A DNA stretch of 64,000 bases, from contig NZ_CP024901.1 in NCBI RefSeq assembly GCF_003343245.1, forward strand, positions 2,418,001 to 2,482,000, written 5' to 3'. Positions 28,163 through 40,486 of this stretch are shown here, in pieces. Position 1 is the first letter of the stretch. Each line of letters starts with the position of its first letter. This stretch comes from Photorhabdus laumondii subsp. laumondii. GTDB lineage: Bacteria; Pseudomonadota; Gammaproteobacteria; Enterobacterales; Enterobacteriaceae. The notes under the pieces were generated by a model. The model was not told the DNA's origin and made no database searches. It worked only from the letters and a program-made list of their open reading frames with translations. The position numbers were made by a program, and so were the translations under genes.

Positions 28163-29131
28163 ATGAATGACGAACAAGCACCAAAAGAGGCTAAAACATT
28201 AAATTGGCTATCAAGTGAAAAAACGGAAACTGCGGATAAACCGATAGATATCGGTGTAAGCGCAATCCAGGATGGTTATTTATTGCATGGGGTGAATATA
28301 ATTTTCACGTTAGATAATCAATCTATGGTATTTAAAGAGAATAATGATCGTAAAATTATAAAAGGTACAGGAGTACTGGGTAAGGTATCAGTTGAAATAA
28401 TCTCTACTGATTCAACTCCGTGTCAAGGGAATGTGTATGCTTGCTTGGAAGATGATACTGAAATAGAAGCCCCTCCTCTCCAGGTCGAGTTTACTGTTGC
28501 TCCTCAATCGGTGGCAGTGCTTAATCTTGACTTAGAAAAAAATAATGCATGGACTAAGGGTGCCGATGAGAATAAGGTAGTTGCAACGGTGTATGATCGG
28601 TTGGGTAATGGAATTAAAAACCAAGAAATAACCTTCTATGCAGATAGTGGAGCAACAGTAGTTCCGTCGTCGGGGATGACAGATAAAGATGGTAAGATAA
28701 CGGCGTCAATACAATCTAGTCGTGCTGGTGAAGTGATACTAATGGCACAAGCGGGAGCTATTGAAAAGGCTATAGCTATGTGTTTCACGTATAATCCATA
28801 TCAGTTAAAGATTATAGAATTTCCGGCTGTGCTGTATTCATTTTCAAGCGGTATTATAGCTGGATATTTATATAAGAATGGCGTAGGTGAACCTAATGTC
28901 ACTATAGGAGTATCTATGGGATCTTATCTGTCATTGAGTGATCAAGACAAGCATATGACTACCGATAAAAATGGCTATTTTAGCTTTAGAGTTTCTTCTT
29001 CTTATTCTCGGGGGTATTCGCCTCATAATCATGTACCTCCCATGAGTGAATTTTCATCGGTGTATATAAGTTGTATTGATGGGAGGGTATATTCTCAAGC
29101 GTGGATAGAATTAACCCCAGGGCTATATTAG
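28163..29131 (+). CDS. Big_1 Ig-like domain protein, 322 aa
   Basis: The middle (~residues 115-215) is a Big_1-type Ig domain (NNAWTKGADENKVVATVYDR, GNGIKNQEITFYADSGATVV, SGMTDKDGKITASIQSSRAG), the same fold as in the invasin repeats but diverged. The N-terminal ~110 residues look like another beta domain, and the C-terminal part (GEPNVTIGVSMGSYLSLSDQ, MTTDKNGYFSFRVSS) resembles a carboxypeptidase-like regulatory Ig fold. No export signal is seen. SD TAGGAGAA precedes the ATG by seven bases. Last gene of the island. Confidence 0.75.
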   Translation: MNDEQAPKEAKTLNWLSSEKTETADKPIDIGVSAIQDGYLLHGVNIIFTLDNQSMVFKENNDRKIIKGTGVLGKVSVEIISTDSTPCQGNVYACLEDDTEIEAPPLQVEFTVAPQSVAVLNLDLEKNNAWTKGADENKVVATVYDRLGNGIKNQEITFYADSGATVVPSSGMTDKDGKITASIQSSRAGEVILMAQAGAIEKAIAMCFTYNPYQLKIIEFPAVLYSFSSGIIAGYLYKNGVGEPNVTIGVSMGSYLSLSDQDKHMTTDKNGYFSFRVSSSYSRGYSPHNHVPPMSEFSSVYISCIDGRVYSQAWIELTPGLY

Positions 29132-29610
29132 GTGTTGGATATTTGGGGATGCTGATTGATGGTTACTCATTAAAAAATTAGACAAATCCCCTGTTTTTAG
29201 CCGTTATCATGCAGTGTGAAAATAAGATGATTTTTATTATCCCGGTAGGAATCATTGATTAAGAATATATAACCTGGGTGGGATTTCACAACTATCATTG
29301 TTATATATCAATATTTAGTTAAAAACCTGAACTTCTCTTTAAGCAAAGTTCAGGTTACTAACTCATTATTTCTTCATGTTATTTCTCACAATGATGAGGG
29401 AATTGTTATTAAATCTCCTTTAGTTGTGATCGTGTCCGCAATGACCTTTTATGAAATAGGGCTATACTATAAATAGGCTATAAAGTTATATAGAGTCAAT
29501 TAACGTTAGCTGTTGAATTTTCGGTTCTTAGTGTTCACGGAGAGTGTGTATTAACGGAAAGTGTGTATTAACGAAGAGTGTGTATTAATGAAGAATGTTG
29601 GAGGTAACAT
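29132..29610 (+). other. Right junction of the island; ychH promoter region
   Basis: About 480 bp without a gene. It contains the hairpin AACCTGAACTT (29324-29334) / AAGTTCAGGTT (29346-29356), which may end island transcription, and three 17-bp tandem repeats at 29537-29587 just before the ychH ribosome site. Confidence 0.5.
29537..29587 (+). repeat. 17-bp tandem repeat, three units
   Basis: Units ACGGAGAGTGTGTATTA, ACGGAAAGTGTGTATTA and ACGAAGAGTGTGTATTA, with a partial fourth unit running into the ychH leader. Confidence 0.9.
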
Positions 29611-29886
29611 ATGAAACGTCAAAGTGCCTTCATAGTCGGTAATGTATTGATGGGTGTCGGTATGTTCACCATAGTGAGTAGCCTGGTTTATACATTACTG
29701 CCTCACATCTTCGGTTTTGGCTGGCCTGAGTTTTTATCTGAAGCAGCGCTATTGGGCGTTTTTATTGGTGCGCTTGTTTGGTTGGCTGGTGCCGGTGTGG
29801 GAGGCCGGGAAGGTGTGGCAGATCGTTATTGGTGGCTAAGAAACTATGATGAGCGTTATCGTCGTGGTAGTCATCGGTATCCATAA
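29611..29886 (+). CDS. ychH: YchH stress-related inner-membrane protein
   Basis: 91-residue DUF2583 protein with two hydrophobic segments (NVLMGVGMFTIVSSLVYTLL; LLGVFIGALVWLAGAGVGG) and the conserved tail DRYWWLRNYDERYRR. In E. coli its orthologue is a small stress-induced membrane protein involved in biofilm formation and peroxide or cadmium tolerance. The SD TTGGAGG lies eight bases before the ATG. In E. coli it sits next to pth; here the island intervenes. Confidence 0.9.
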   Translation: MKRQSAFIVGNVLMGVGMFTIVSSLVYTLLPHIFGFGWPEFLSEAALLGVFIGALVWLAGAGVGGREGVADRYWWLRNYDERYRRGSHRYP

Positions 29887-29923
29887 CAAAAATGGAGAAG
29901 TATTATTCTTCCAGAGTAAGCAG

Positions 29924-29958
29924 AAAACCCGTTGAAGCTCTTGTACAACGGGTTTTTT
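29924..29958. terminator. Terminator between ychH and prs
   Basis: AAAACCCGTTG (29924-29934) pairs with CAACGGGTTTT (29946-29956), followed by TTTT; it serves the convergent ychH and prs genes. Confidence 0.85.
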
Positions 29959-29981
29959 CATATATGAGTACAACTTATTTA

Positions 29982-30992
<1,011 letters not shown>

Positions 30993-31868
30993 TCATTGGC
31001 TCAATAACACGGGTATCCCAGAGCGGAAATTGTGCAAAGGTGAATTGTTAACGCCACGCGCAACAAAACCCTGCAACCACTCAGGGGCTTGATTTAACAC
31101 CTTACGGGCCGATGCTTCTGATTCAAATTCACCGAATACACATGCACCGGTTCCGGTCAGGCGTGACGGCGCGTATTCTAGCAGCCATGAAAGAAGCTGT
31201 TCAACCTTACGGAAACGTTTTCTTACAAGAGATTCACAATCATTTAGGTACGGAGCCTTTAATAATGCGGCCAGAGGGCGAATTGGTGTATCACGTTTTA
31301 ATTCTGGATCTGTGAAGACACGCAGAGTTGAGATTTCAATACCAGGATGCGCAACCAGATACCATTTTTCTTCCGGCTCGGCTATGTGCAGGATTTCACC
31401 AATACCTTCTGCGAATGCGGCATGCCCTTTGACAAAGATGGGCACATCAGCACCAAGACTTACGCCGAGGGCGGCCAGTGTTTCGTCTGTGAAACCGGTT
31501 TGCCAGTGATAATTCAGGGCTATGAGTACGGTAGCGGCATTGGATGAACCTCCGCCTAACCCACCGCCCATTGGCAGACGTTTGTTGATATGAATATCAG
31601 CACCTTTATGAGCAATACCCGCATGGTGTTTGTCGCTATAGGATTGCAGGAGACGTGCTGCGCGAACAATCAGGTTGTTATCGTGTTCCACTCCCTCCAC
31701 GGGTGTCAGTAAACGAATTTCATTATCCTGACGAGGGGTAATCGTAATTTCATCACCATAATTAAGAAATTGAAATAGCGTTTGTAACTGGTGGTAACCG
31801 TCAGCGCGACGACCGGTGATATAGAGAAATAGGTTCAGTTTTGCCGGTGAGGGCCAAGTGAATGTCAT
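30993..31868 (-). CDS. ispE: 4-diphosphocytidyl-2-C-methyl-D-erythritol kinase
   Basis: GHMP-family kinase of the MEP isoprenoid pathway. N-terminal substrate motif [16 protein letters not shown], the ATP-binding glycine loop [15 protein letters not shown], and the C-terminal [11 protein letters not shown] are present in the expected order. 291 residues. Its ATG overlaps the lolB stop codon (TAATG), so the two are translationally coupled, as in E. coli. Confidence 0.96.
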   Translation of the reverse strand: MTFTWPSPAKLNLFLYITGRRADGYHQLQTLFQFLNYGDEITITPRQDNEIRLLTPVEGVEHDNNLIVRAARLLQSYSDKHHAGIAHKGADIHINKRLPMGGGLGGGSSNAATVLIALNYHWQTGFTDETLAALGVSLGADVPIFVKGHAAFAEGIGEILHIAEPEEKWYLVAHPGIEISTLRVFTDPELKRDTPIRPLAALLKAPYLNDCESLVRKRFRKVEQLLSWLLEYAPSRLTGTGACVFGEFESEASARKVLNQAPEWLQGFVARGVNNSPLHNFRSGIPVLLSQ

Positions 31869-32494
31869 TATTTTGTGGTCCAGTTATCCATTTTCAGTTT
31901 AATGCGGCGATCACCCTGAATCAGTTCCAGACGGTTGGGAAGGGCGGGGGTGGTTGAGGTATCGTAGGATTGATAGTTAACCTGCCATGTTGCGCCATTT
32001 TGCTGGTAATTGACGGTTTTCAATAGATAGTTAGCATCCAGTTTAAAGTTTTTGGCATCACCGGGGAGACCCGTTATCCAATGCCGCAGATTATCTAATG
32101 GAATATCCATATTGGTGAACTGATAAATTATCTCTTCGGGGTTATCACTAAAATATTTTTTACCTTGACTATCGGTTAATTGCGTCATGTTTGGCTGAAC
32201 GATCAGTTCTAATTCCGTGCTGCCCAGTGGGTTAGTCAGTAATAAACGGTAGCGTTCAGGATGATATTGTTGCCAGAAAAAGCGGGCATAAACTTTTTTC
32301 TCATTAGACAGATAGGCAAAAGATCCACGTGTTTGATATTGATTTAATTGCTGTAGCTGTTGGGTATGTGCTCGCCATTGAGGAGAATCCGCCGAACCTG
32401 TTCCGCCAGGTTGTGTTAATGTACAGGCGGTCAACAGTAGTACACAAGAGAGTGGCAATAGGCGGAATAGTGATAATTTTTGTATTGGCTTCAT
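31868..32494 (-). CDS. lolB: Outer-membrane lipoprotein LolB
   Basis: Outer-membrane receptor that takes lipoproteins from LolA and inserts them in the outer membrane. The signal peptide [13 protein letters not shown] gives the lipobox LLTAC with Cys24 as the lipidated residue; Thr follows rather than Asp, which fits outer-membrane sorting. The unclosed beta-barrel region ([32 protein letters not shown]) is conserved. 208 residues. It is divergent from hemA, as in other enterobacteria. Confidence 0.95.
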   Translation of the reverse strand: MKPIQKLSLFRLLPLSCVLLLTACTLTQPGGTGSADSPQWRAHTQQLQQLNQYQTRGSFAYLSNEKKVYARFFWQQYHPERYRLLLTNPLGSTELELIVQPNMTQLTDSQGKKYFSDNPEEIIYQFTNMDIPLDNLRHWITGLPGDAKNFKLDANYLLKTVNYQQNGATWQVNYQSYDTSTTPALPNRLELIQGDRRIKLKMDNWTTK

Positions 32495-32871
32495 CGGTAA
32501 TCTCTGTTTAATAACGTGAAAACTTTTACATCACTTAATAATGAAGAATGAACTATTAATCCAGTTAAATTTCAAAAAAATGTTCTGAATAATGATATCA
32601 GACACTGCTGATTGTCTTTTATTGAGCTGAGGTATCAAGTAGAATGCACAGCTTATAAGAGTCCTTATTAAGGGTGATGATTTCATCAATATTATACCCT
32701 ATGGATTTCAAGATGGATCGCGGCGGCAAGGGAGCGAATCCCCGGGAGCATAGATAACGATGTGACCGGGTTGAGTGAGTGCAGCCAACAAAGAAGCAAC
32801 TTGAAAGATAACGGGTATAGAATGTTTTTTACGATGAACGATCTCTCTGCTGATAACTCAATGAAGTTGAT
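32495..32871. other. lolB-hemA divergent promoter region
   Basis: 377 bp. Apart from one ERIC repeat (32693-32819) it is A+T-rich and must hold both promoters; no clear operator was seen. Confidence 0.5.
32693..32819 (+). repeat. ERIC repeat between lolB and hemA
   Basis: Full length, 127 bp, bounded TATACCC...GGGTATA. It ends 52 bp before the hemA start codon. Confidence 0.95.
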
Positions 32872-34134
32872 ATGACTTTGTTAGCACTTGGTATTAACCA
32901 TAAAACGGCCCCTGTATCCTTGCGTGAACGGGTGACTTTTTCTCCAGATACGATTGGTGAAGCGCTTGATAACCTCCTCCAGCATCCCTTGGTGAAAGGG
33001 GGGGTTGTGTTGTCAACGTGTAATCGTACGGAGCTTTATCTCAGCGTAGAACAGCAAGATAATCTGTATGAGCAGTTAATTGGCTGGTTGTGTGAATACC
33101 ATCAACTGAATCCCAGAGAGCTAAAATCCAGTATTTACTGGCATTGTGATAATGAAGCCGTTAGCCACTTGATGAGAGTGGCGAGTGGGCTGGATTCGTT
33201 GGTACTTGGGGAACCTCAGATTCTTGGGCAAGTGAAGAAAGCATTTGCCGAGTCGCAGCACAGCCACTCTTTATCGAGTGAACTGGAGCGACTATTTCAG
33301 AAATCATTTTCTGTTGCCAAGCGCATCAGAACGGAAACAGAGATTGGTTCGAATGCGGTTTCTGTTGCATTTGCCGCTTGTACCTTGGCGCGGCAGATTT
33401 TTGAATCACTTTCTGAACTGAATATTTTGCTGGTAGGTGCCGGAGAAACCATTGAGCTAGCGGCTCGTCATTTGAGAGAGCATCGTGTGCACCATATGAT
33501 GATTGCTAACAGGACAAAAGAGAAGGCACAGGTATTGGCTGATGAAGTTCAGGCGGAAGTGATCACCTTGCCTGAAATTGATATACGTTTAGCTGAAGCT
33601 GATATTGTTATCAGTTCGACGGCCAGCCCGCTGCCTATTATTGGTAAAGGGATGGTTGAACGTGCATTAAAGTTACGCCGTAACCAACCGATGTTGCTCG
33701 TTGACATTGCGGTTCCTCGTGATATAGAGCCTGATGTGGAAAAACTCAATAACGTCTATCTCTACAGTGTTGACGATTTGCAGGCAATTATTCAGCAGAA
33801 TCTTGCGCAGCGCAAAGCAGCGGCGGTTCAGGCTGAATGTATTGTTCAGCAGGAAAGCCGTTATTTTATGGATTGGTTGCGTTCGCAGAGTGCAGTGAAT
33901 TCAATCCGTGAGTATCGTAATCAGGCAGAACAGATGCGGGCTGAGATGGCGGCTAAGGCACTGACTGCTATCAATCAGGGAGCTGACGTAGAACAGGCAA
34001 TCAATCAATTGACTCATCAATTGATGAACCGCTTGATACATGCTCCTACCAAATCACTCCAGCAAGCAGCCAGCAATGGTGATCTGGAGCGTCTTAATTT
34101 ATTACGTGACAGCCTGGGGCTGGAACATAATTAA
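32872..34134 (+). CDS. hemA: Glutamyl-tRNA reductase
   Basis: First committed enzyme of C5-pathway tetrapyrrole synthesis: reduces Glu-tRNA to glutamate-1-semialdehyde with NADPH. The catalytic cysteine is in [13 protein letters not shown], the signature [22 protein letters not shown] follows, and the NADPH-binding [13 protein letters not shown] and the C-terminal dimerisation helix are present. 420 residues. The N-terminus ([19 protein letters not shown]) matches the region that governs proteolysis in E. coli. It is 31 bp upstream of prfA, the usual operon. Confidence 0.97.
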   Translation: MTLLALGINHKTAPVSLRERVTFSPDTIGEALDNLLQHPLVKGGVVLSTCNRTELYLSVEQQDNLYEQLIGWLCEYHQLNPRELKSSIYWHCDNEAVSHLMRVASGLDSLVLGEPQILGQVKKAFAESQHSHSLSSELERLFQKSFSVAKRIRTETEIGSNAVSVAFAACTLARQIFESLSELNILLVGAGETIELAARHLREHRVHHMMIANRTKEKAQVLADEVQAEVITLPEIDIRLAEADIVISSTASPLPIIGKGMVERALKLRRNQPMLLVDIAVPRDIEPDVEKLNNVYLYSVDDLQAIIQQNLAQRKAAAVQAECIVQQESRYFMDWLRSQSAVNSIREYRNQAEQMRAEMAAKALTAINQGADVEQAINQLTHQLMNRLIHAPTKSLQQAASNGDLERLNLLRDSLGLEHN

Positions 34135-34165
34135 CCATATCTCGGAATAGGGTCTGAAACCAAGA

Positions 34166-35248
34166 ATGAAGCCTTCTATTGTTGCTAAATTGGAAGCATT
34201 GCAAGAACGTCACGAGGAAGTTTTGGCTCATCTCGGTGATGCCGATGTGATTGCTGATCAGGAACGTTTTCGTGCTTTGTCGCGGGAATATGCTCAACTG
34301 ACTGATGTGACGAACTGTTTTAAGGCCTGGAGTGCGGTTCAGGATGATCTTAAAGCAGCCGAAATAATGCTTGATGACCCTGAAATGCGGGAAATGGCAC
34401 AGGAAGAGATCAGGGACGCTAAGGTTCGCAATGAAGAATTAGAGCAGCAACTGCAATTGTTGCTGTTGCCGAAAGATCCTGATGATGAGCGTAACTGTTT
34501 TCTTGAAGTGCGTGCAGGAACCGGTGGTGATGAAGCGGCGATTTTCGCCGGGGATTTGTTTCGTATGTACAGCCGTTATGCTGAATCCCGTCGTTGGAAA
34601 GTTGAAGTCATCAGTGCTAACGATGGTGAGCATGGTGGCTATAAGGAAATTATTGCGAAAGTTTCCGGTGAGCAGGTTTATGGTCATTTAAAATTTGAAT
34701 CGGGTGGTCATCGTGTTCAACGTGTACCGGAAACCGAATCGCAGGGGCGTATTCACACTTCTGCTTGTACCGTTGCGGTTTTGCCGGAGATCCCGGACGC
34801 CGAGTTGCCGGAAATCAGTCCAAGTGATCTGCGTATTGATACGTTCCGTTCATCGGGTGCGGGTGGACAGCATGTCAACACCACGGATTCCGCCATCCGT
34901 ATCACTCATATTCCAACTGGCATTGTCGTTGAATGTCAGGATGAACGTTCACAGCATAAAAACAAAGCGAAAGCGATGTCGGTATTGGCGGCCCGTATTC
35001 GCGCTGCGGAGGTTCGTAAACGTCAGGAAGCGGAAGCTTCTGAGCGCCGTAACTTGCTGGGTTCCGGTGATCGTTCAGATCGCAATCGTACTTACAATTT
35101 CCCGCAAGGGCGGGTGACGGATCACCGCATTAACCTCACTTTGTACCGCCTTGATGAAGTGATAGAAGGCAAATTGGATATGCTTGTTCAGCCGATTGTG
35201 AATGAGTATCAGGCTGATCTATTATCGGCTTTGTCAGAGCAGGATTGA
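34166..35248 (+). CDS. prfA: Peptide chain release factor 1
   Basis: Class I release factor reading UAA and UAG. The GGQ motif that triggers peptidyl-tRNA hydrolysis is present ([15 protein letters not shown]), and the Gln there is the methylation target of PrmC, encoded by the next gene. The codon-recognition region follows [18 protein letters not shown]. 360 residues, family length. Its stop overlaps the prmC start (TGATG). Confidence 0.97.
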   Translation: MKPSIVAKLEALQERHEEVLAHLGDADVIADQERFRALSREYAQLTDVTNCFKAWSAVQDDLKAAEIMLDDPEMREMAQEEIRDAKVRNEELEQQLQLLLLPKDPDDERNCFLEVRAGTGGDEAAIFAGDLFRMYSRYAESRRWKVEVISANDGEHGGYKEIIAKVSGEQVYGHLKFESGGHRVQRVPETESQGRIHTSACTVAVLPEIPDAELPEISPSDLRIDTFRSSGAGGQHVNTTDSAIRITHIPTGIVVECQDERSQHKNKAKAMSVLAARIRAAEVRKRQEAEASERRNLLGSGDRSDRNRTYNFPQGRVTDHRINLTLYRLDEVIEGKLDMLVQPIVNEYQADLLSALSEQD

Positions 35249-36096
35249 TGGATTATCTATCTTGGCTTAAACAAGCCACAATGCAGTTATCGGCAAGTGA
35301 CAGTCCTAAACGAGATGCAGAAATTTTGTTGGGGTTTGTCACTCACCATTCCCGAACTTATCTATTGGCATTCGGTGAAACTCAGTTGGCTCCAGAGCAG
35401 TTCAGCCAGCTTGAGGCTTTACTCGCTCGCCGGGTGAAAGGTGAACCTATTGCCTACATCACCGGTGAGCGTGAATTCTGGTCGTTGCCATTAAATGTCT
35501 CTCCCGCTACGTTAATCCCACGTCCTGATACAGAATGTCTGGTAGAAAAGGCACTTGAACGGCTATCGCTGACACCTTGCCGCATTCTGGATTTGGGAAC
35601 GGGAACCGGCGCAATTGCATTGGCAATCGCGAGTGAGCGCCCTGATTGCCGGGTTACCGGGGTTGATATCAATCCTGATGCGGTGATGCTGGCGCAGGGC
35701 AATGCTGAAAAACTCAAAATACAAAATGTGGATTTTTTGTTAAGTAATTGGTTTTTTTCGTTGAATAATCAACAGTTTGGTATGATTGTCAGTAATCCGC
35801 CTTATATAGATGAAACCGATCCACATCTATCTCAGGGCGATGTTCGGTTTGAGCCAGATAGTGCATTAATTGCGGCAAAACAGGGAATTGCTGATCTGAA
35901 TACCATTATTGATCTATCTCGCCATTTTTTGTTACCTGGTGGGTGGTTGTTATTGGAACATGGTTGGAAACAGGGAAATGTTATAAGAAGCCTGTTTTCT
36001 GAAAGTGGTTATCGGCAGGTAGCTACTTTTCAGGATTATGGCGGTAATGAGCGAATAACACAGGGTCAGTGGAAAAGTGATGAAAGCCATAGCTGA
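35248..36096 (+). CDS. prmC: Release factor glutamine methyltransferase
   Basis: Methylates the GGQ glutamine of RF1 and RF2 using S-adenosylmethionine. The SAM-binding motif LDLGTGTGAIALAIA and the catalytic NPPY (IVSNPPYIDE) are intact. The ATG at 35248 overlaps the prfA stop by one base; an in-frame TTG one codon earlier was not chosen. 282 residues. Its end overlaps the start of sirB1 by 17 bp. Confidence 0.96.
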   Translation: MDYLSWLKQATMQLSASDSPKRDAEILLGFVTHHSRTYLLAFGETQLAPEQFSQLEALLARRVKGEPIAYITGEREFWSLPLNVSPATLIPRPDTECLVEKALERLSLTPCRILDLGTGTGAIALAIASERPDCRVTGVDINPDAVMLAQGNAEKLKIQNVDFLLSNWFFSLNNQQFGMIVSNPPYIDETDPHLSQGDVRFEPDSALIAAKQGIADLNTIIDLSRHFLLPGGWLLLEHGWKQGNVIRSLFSESGYRQVATFQDYGGNERITQGQWKSDESHS

Positions 36097-36889
36097 TTAT
36101 GAATTTAATAATGCATCGTTAAGTAGCGGTATCCTGTTAATTTCCCGAACATTGCGTTCTGATTTTCCTCAGCATTCAGTGGAAATGCAGCTTCAAGCAT
36201 TGATTGATGAAGCCAGACGTGAAATATCTCCGCAGTTAACTATAGAAGAACGGTTGGAAAAATTACTGAGGCTTTTTTATCAAAGCTGGAAATTCGGCGG
36301 TGCCGGTGGTGTTTATTGTCTGTCGGATACATTATGGCTAGATAAAGTACTGCAAACTCGCCAAGGTTCCTCTGCTGTTTTAGGGGTAATTCTTATCCAT
36401 ATTGCTCAGGCTTTAGCGCTACCGTTTATGCCGGTGGTTTTTCCAACCCAGTTGATTTTGCGTGTTGATTATCCAGATAACACGGCGAGGTTTATTAATC
36501 CACTCAATGGTGAAGCGTTAAGTGAATATGTGCTTGATGTGTGGCTTAAAGGCAATATTAGTCAGACAGCTAAATTAACAGCCGATGATTTGCAAGGAGC
36601 GGATAACGCCAGCATTATACGTAAAGTGCTGGATACAATAAAAGCTGCATTGATGGACGAAGGGCAGATGGAATTGGCACTGAGAACGAGCGAAGCTGTG
36701 CTGATATTTGATCCCGATAACCCCTATGAAATACGTGATAGGGGGCTGATTTATGCGGAACTTGATTGTAATCATATTGCGGTTTCTGATTTAAATTATT
36801 TTGTGGAGCACTGCCCGGAGGACCCGGTGGCAGAAATGGTCAGAATGCAGATATATGCTATTCAGCAGCAATGCATTGTTTTACATTGA
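36080..36889 (+). CDS. sirB1: SirB1 (YchA) family protein
   Basis: Transglutaminase-like/TPR protein of unclear role, usually in the hemA-prfA-prmC-kdsA cluster. Conserved blocks are LEKLLRLFYQSWKFGGAGGVY, FPTQLILRVDYPD, FINPLNGEALSEYVLDVWLKG and the TPR-like tail ALRTSEAVLIFDPDNPYEIRDRG. The ATG at 36080 is chosen over an adjacent GTG. E. coli has sirB2 between prmC and sirB1; here the two overlap, so sirB2 is absent. The last codons lie in a repeat that was amplified downstream. Confidence 0.9.
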   Translation: MKAIADYEFNNASLSSGILLISRTLRSDFPQHSVEMQLQALIDEARREISPQLTIEERLEKLLRLFYQSWKFGGAGGVYCLSDTLWLDKVLQTRQGSSAVLGVILIHIAQALALPFMPVVFPTQLILRVDYPDNTARFINPLNGEALSEYVLDVWLKGNISQTAKLTADDLQGADNASIIRKVLDTIKAALMDEGQMELALRTSEAVLIFDPDNPYEIRDRGLIYAELDCNHIAVSDLNYFVEHCPEDPVAEMVRMQIYAIQQQCIVLH

Positions 36890-36985
36890 AATAAATATTG
36901 TTTTACATTGAATATTGTTTTGTACTGAAATATTGTTTTGTACTGAAATATTGTTTTGCACTGAAATATTGTTTTGCACTGATGA
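36875..36985 (+). repeat. 18-bp tandem repeats at the sirB1 3' end
   Basis: Units of the form ATTGTTTT(A/G)(C/T)A(T/C)TGAAAT begin inside the sirB1 stop region (codons for IVLH*) and recur about six times toward kdsA; the last three to four are perfect 18-mers. Confidence 0.88.
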
Positions 36986-37002
36986 ATAGCGCACTGCACT
37001 GA

Positions 37003-37899
<897 letters not shown>

Positions 37900-37956
37900 A
37901 ATGGCTTTTTGATGCCATGACATCAAATGATGGCGAGATTTGGTGATGAATAGATT

Positions 37957-37977
37957 TGGCGCTGGTTTACAGCGCCA
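37957..37977. terminator. Hairpin between kdsA and the SulP gene
   Basis: Perfect 8-bp stem TGGCGCTG / CAGCGCCA with a five-base loop, between two convergent genes. No long U-run on the + strand. Confidence 0.6.
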
Positions 37978-38014
37978 TTATGTTGAAAAAAGTTAAACGA
38001 CTCTTTATCGGGTT

Positions 38015-39730
38015 TTAGTTAACTGTTTTGCTATTGAAATTCAACTCTTCCATTGCTCGTGGCAATGTTGCATGAAAGCTAAGGTGATTTTCAATCAATT
38101 GTATTCTGGCTCTGGCCAGTGTTTTTAACGGCTGAAATGGAATATCACAAACAGCAATATATTTATCCTTACCCACTTCATCAATAAAACGCTGGAAAGC
38201 GTGCAGCCCACCGGCATCTAGCACAGGAACGGCATCCCATTGCATGAGAATTGTCTGATAACTGGCGCTTTCTTCCTTTAATTCGGTGAAGATACGTTCA
38301 GCGGCGGCAAAGAATAGCGGGCCATTGATACGAACAACCAGCAGAGCTTTATCGACATTGGTTTGTGGCAATTGACTGATGCGAGTCATATTAGCTATTC
38401 GACGCATAAACAGCAGTGAAGCTAATACGATACCGATCGTAATTGCGATAACCATATCAAACAGCACCGTGAGCGACATACAAAGCACCAGCACAATAAT
38501 GTCATCCCTTGGTGCACGGCGGATCAGATCGATAACTTTATGTATTTCACTCATATTCCAGGCGACCATAAGCAACAAGGCAGACATAGCGGCCAGAGGA
38601 AGATAGGAGAGCATGGGGGCCAATGCCAGTAAAGTCAATAACACGAGCAGAGAGTGAACAATGGCTGAAACCGGTGATGTTGCGCCGGCTCTGATATTGG
38701 CGGCTGAGCGGGCGATTGCGGCGGTAGCTGTAATGCCACCGAAGAATGGTGCGGCAATATTTCCCAACCCTTGACCAATCAATTCACTGTTTGAGTGATG
38801 CTTCTTACCGGTCATACCATCCAAAACCACGGCACAAAGCAGTGACTCAATGGCACCTAACATTGCCATTGAAAAGGCGGCGGGTAATAGGGCTGAAACC
38901 GTTGACCAACTTATATCAACCTGATGAGCACCCATATCAGGTAAATGCCACGGTAAAACAAATTGCGGTAGGATGGGAGGGATACCTTGCCCTTGTGTAC
39001 CATCATTCAATATATAACTAAATTCAGAACCAATAGTAGCAACATGTTGATCGAATAAGTTCATGATCCCCATCACAGCAGTTCCTGCAATGAGAGCAGG
39101 AAGATGCCCGGGTAATTTCAGCCTAAGCTTAGGCCAATAAATCAGAACAGCAAGTGTCGTCAGGCCAATCAGCGTATCACTCACATACAGCGTTGGCAGA
39201 GCTTGAAACAGAGCCACAACCTTATTGATATAATTCTCTGGCATATGTTCCAATTGCAGACCAAAAAAATCTTTTACTTGCATGGTTGCGATAGTTATCG
39301 CGATTCCAGAAGTAAAACCGAGTGTGACGGGTAGCGGAATATACTCGATCAATTTACCAAAGCGGGCTAATCCCATCACCAGCAAAATAATGCCTGACAT
39401 TAATGTTGCAATGAGCAAACCACTCAGACCAAATTGTTGAGAGACCGGATAGAGAATGACAACGAAAGCGGCGGTAGGGCCGGAAACACTATAGCGTGAG
39501 CCGCCGGTTATCGCGATAACTATCCCGGCGATAGCGGCGGTATAAAGCCCATACTGTGGCGCGACACCACTGCCGATGGCTAGCGCCATAGCGAGCGGGA
39601 TGGCGATAATACCGACAGTAATACCGGCAATAATATCTTTAGTTAAACGAGCAAAAGAGTAAGATTCCTTCCAACAAGCATCAATTACAGCACTAAACGG
39701 CCGTATGCCGTTCATTCTACGAGTTTTCAT
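38015..39730 (-). CDS. dauA: DauA-type SulP dicarboxylate/anion transporter
   Basis: Inner-membrane SLC26/SulP carrier; E. coli DauA (YchM) takes up succinate and other C4-dicarboxylates. The membrane domain starts [20 protein letters not shown] with about 12-14 hydrophobic segments, including [19 protein letters not shown]. The C-terminal cytoplasmic STAS domain starts near [19 protein letters not shown]. The ATG at 39730 is favoured; a TTG five codons earlier is open. In E. coli dauA lies between ychH and prs, so the gene has moved to the far side of kdsA. Confidence 0.9.
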   Translation of the reverse strand: MKTRRMNGIRPFSAVIDACWKESYSFARLTKDIIAGITVGIIAIPLAMALAIGSGVAPQYGLYTAAIAGIVIAITGGSRYSVSGPTAAFVVILYPVSQQFGLSGLLIATLMSGIILLVMGLARFGKLIEYIPLPVTLGFTSGIAITIATMQVKDFFGLQLEHMPENYINKVVALFQALPTLYVSDTLIGLTTLAVLIYWPKLRLKLPGHLPALIAGTAVMGIMNLFDQHVATIGSEFSYILNDGTQGQGIPPILPQFVLPWHLPDMGAHQVDISWSTVSALLPAAFSMAMLGAIESLLCAVVLDGMTGKKHHSNSELIGQGLGNIAAPFFGGITATAAIARSAANIRAGATSPVSAIVHSLLVLLTLLALAPMLSYLPLAAMSALLLMVAWNMSEIHKVIDLIRRAPRDDIIVLVLCMSLTVLFDMVIAITIGIVLASLLFMRRIANMTRISQLPQTNVDKALLVVRINGPLFFAAAERIFTELKEESASYQTILMQWDAVPVLDAGGLHAFQRFIDEVGKDKYIAVCDIPFQPLKTLARARIQLIENHLSFHATLPRAMEELNFNSKTVN

Positions 39731-39745
39731 CTGTGCATAAACCAA

Positions 39746-40486
39746 AAATATAGAGGGAAAAAAGTAATAAGGTCGTTACAGACAAATTGCAAGGCCAAAT
39801 TACAAAGCCGAATTATAAAAATAGTGCTTTTAGTTCAAAATGATAGTGCCATAGAGCAAACTTAATGTTAATAGCTTAACGGCAGGAAAGTAAAAAGTAA
39901 AAGGGAGAATAGCATTTTTATCATTGGGAGATATGCTGAAATCGATTCTATTAAGAATCTATTCTTATTGGTGAATATTATTGAATTAATTCCATAAAGA
40001 ATCTGATTAATATTTTTAAAATTGAAGCCAGATGTTTATTCTATTAATTATAGCATTATAATATTTCATTTTTATAATTAATTAACATAATTGATAACAA
40101 TTTTTAATTGTTATTGTTAGGGAGTTAAATAATTAATTATGCATTCACCACATGTATTGATTATGACTGAATTAAATTAGCTATATTGAATGTTTTTACG
40201 CATAATATTTTTTATTTAATTTTTGGATGTAATTTAACCAATGCGTTGATATCGCTTAAATATTAGATTAATAATTTGACAGATATAAGAACTCACCCTA
40301 TTATTTAGGGTGACTCATAGAATTAGATGGAACAAGTGAGTTGAAAATAGGTAAGCTAAAATATATACGTTAATAATATATAAATTAATAATGTTTTTTT
40401 GTTTAGATAATATTTATTCTGAATGCTTTATTTAAAGTAGGGTTTACTGTTGGAAAATAACTTTTAGATAAGGTAGGAATGTTTAA
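39746..40486. other. A+T-rich intergenic region between divergent genes
   Basis: About 740 bp, very A+T-rich, with no convincing ORF on either strand. A small hairpin (CACCCTA...TAGGGTG, about 40295-40313) is the only structure seen. It should contain the promoters of the SulP gene and the dehydrogenase gene. Confidence 0.4.
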
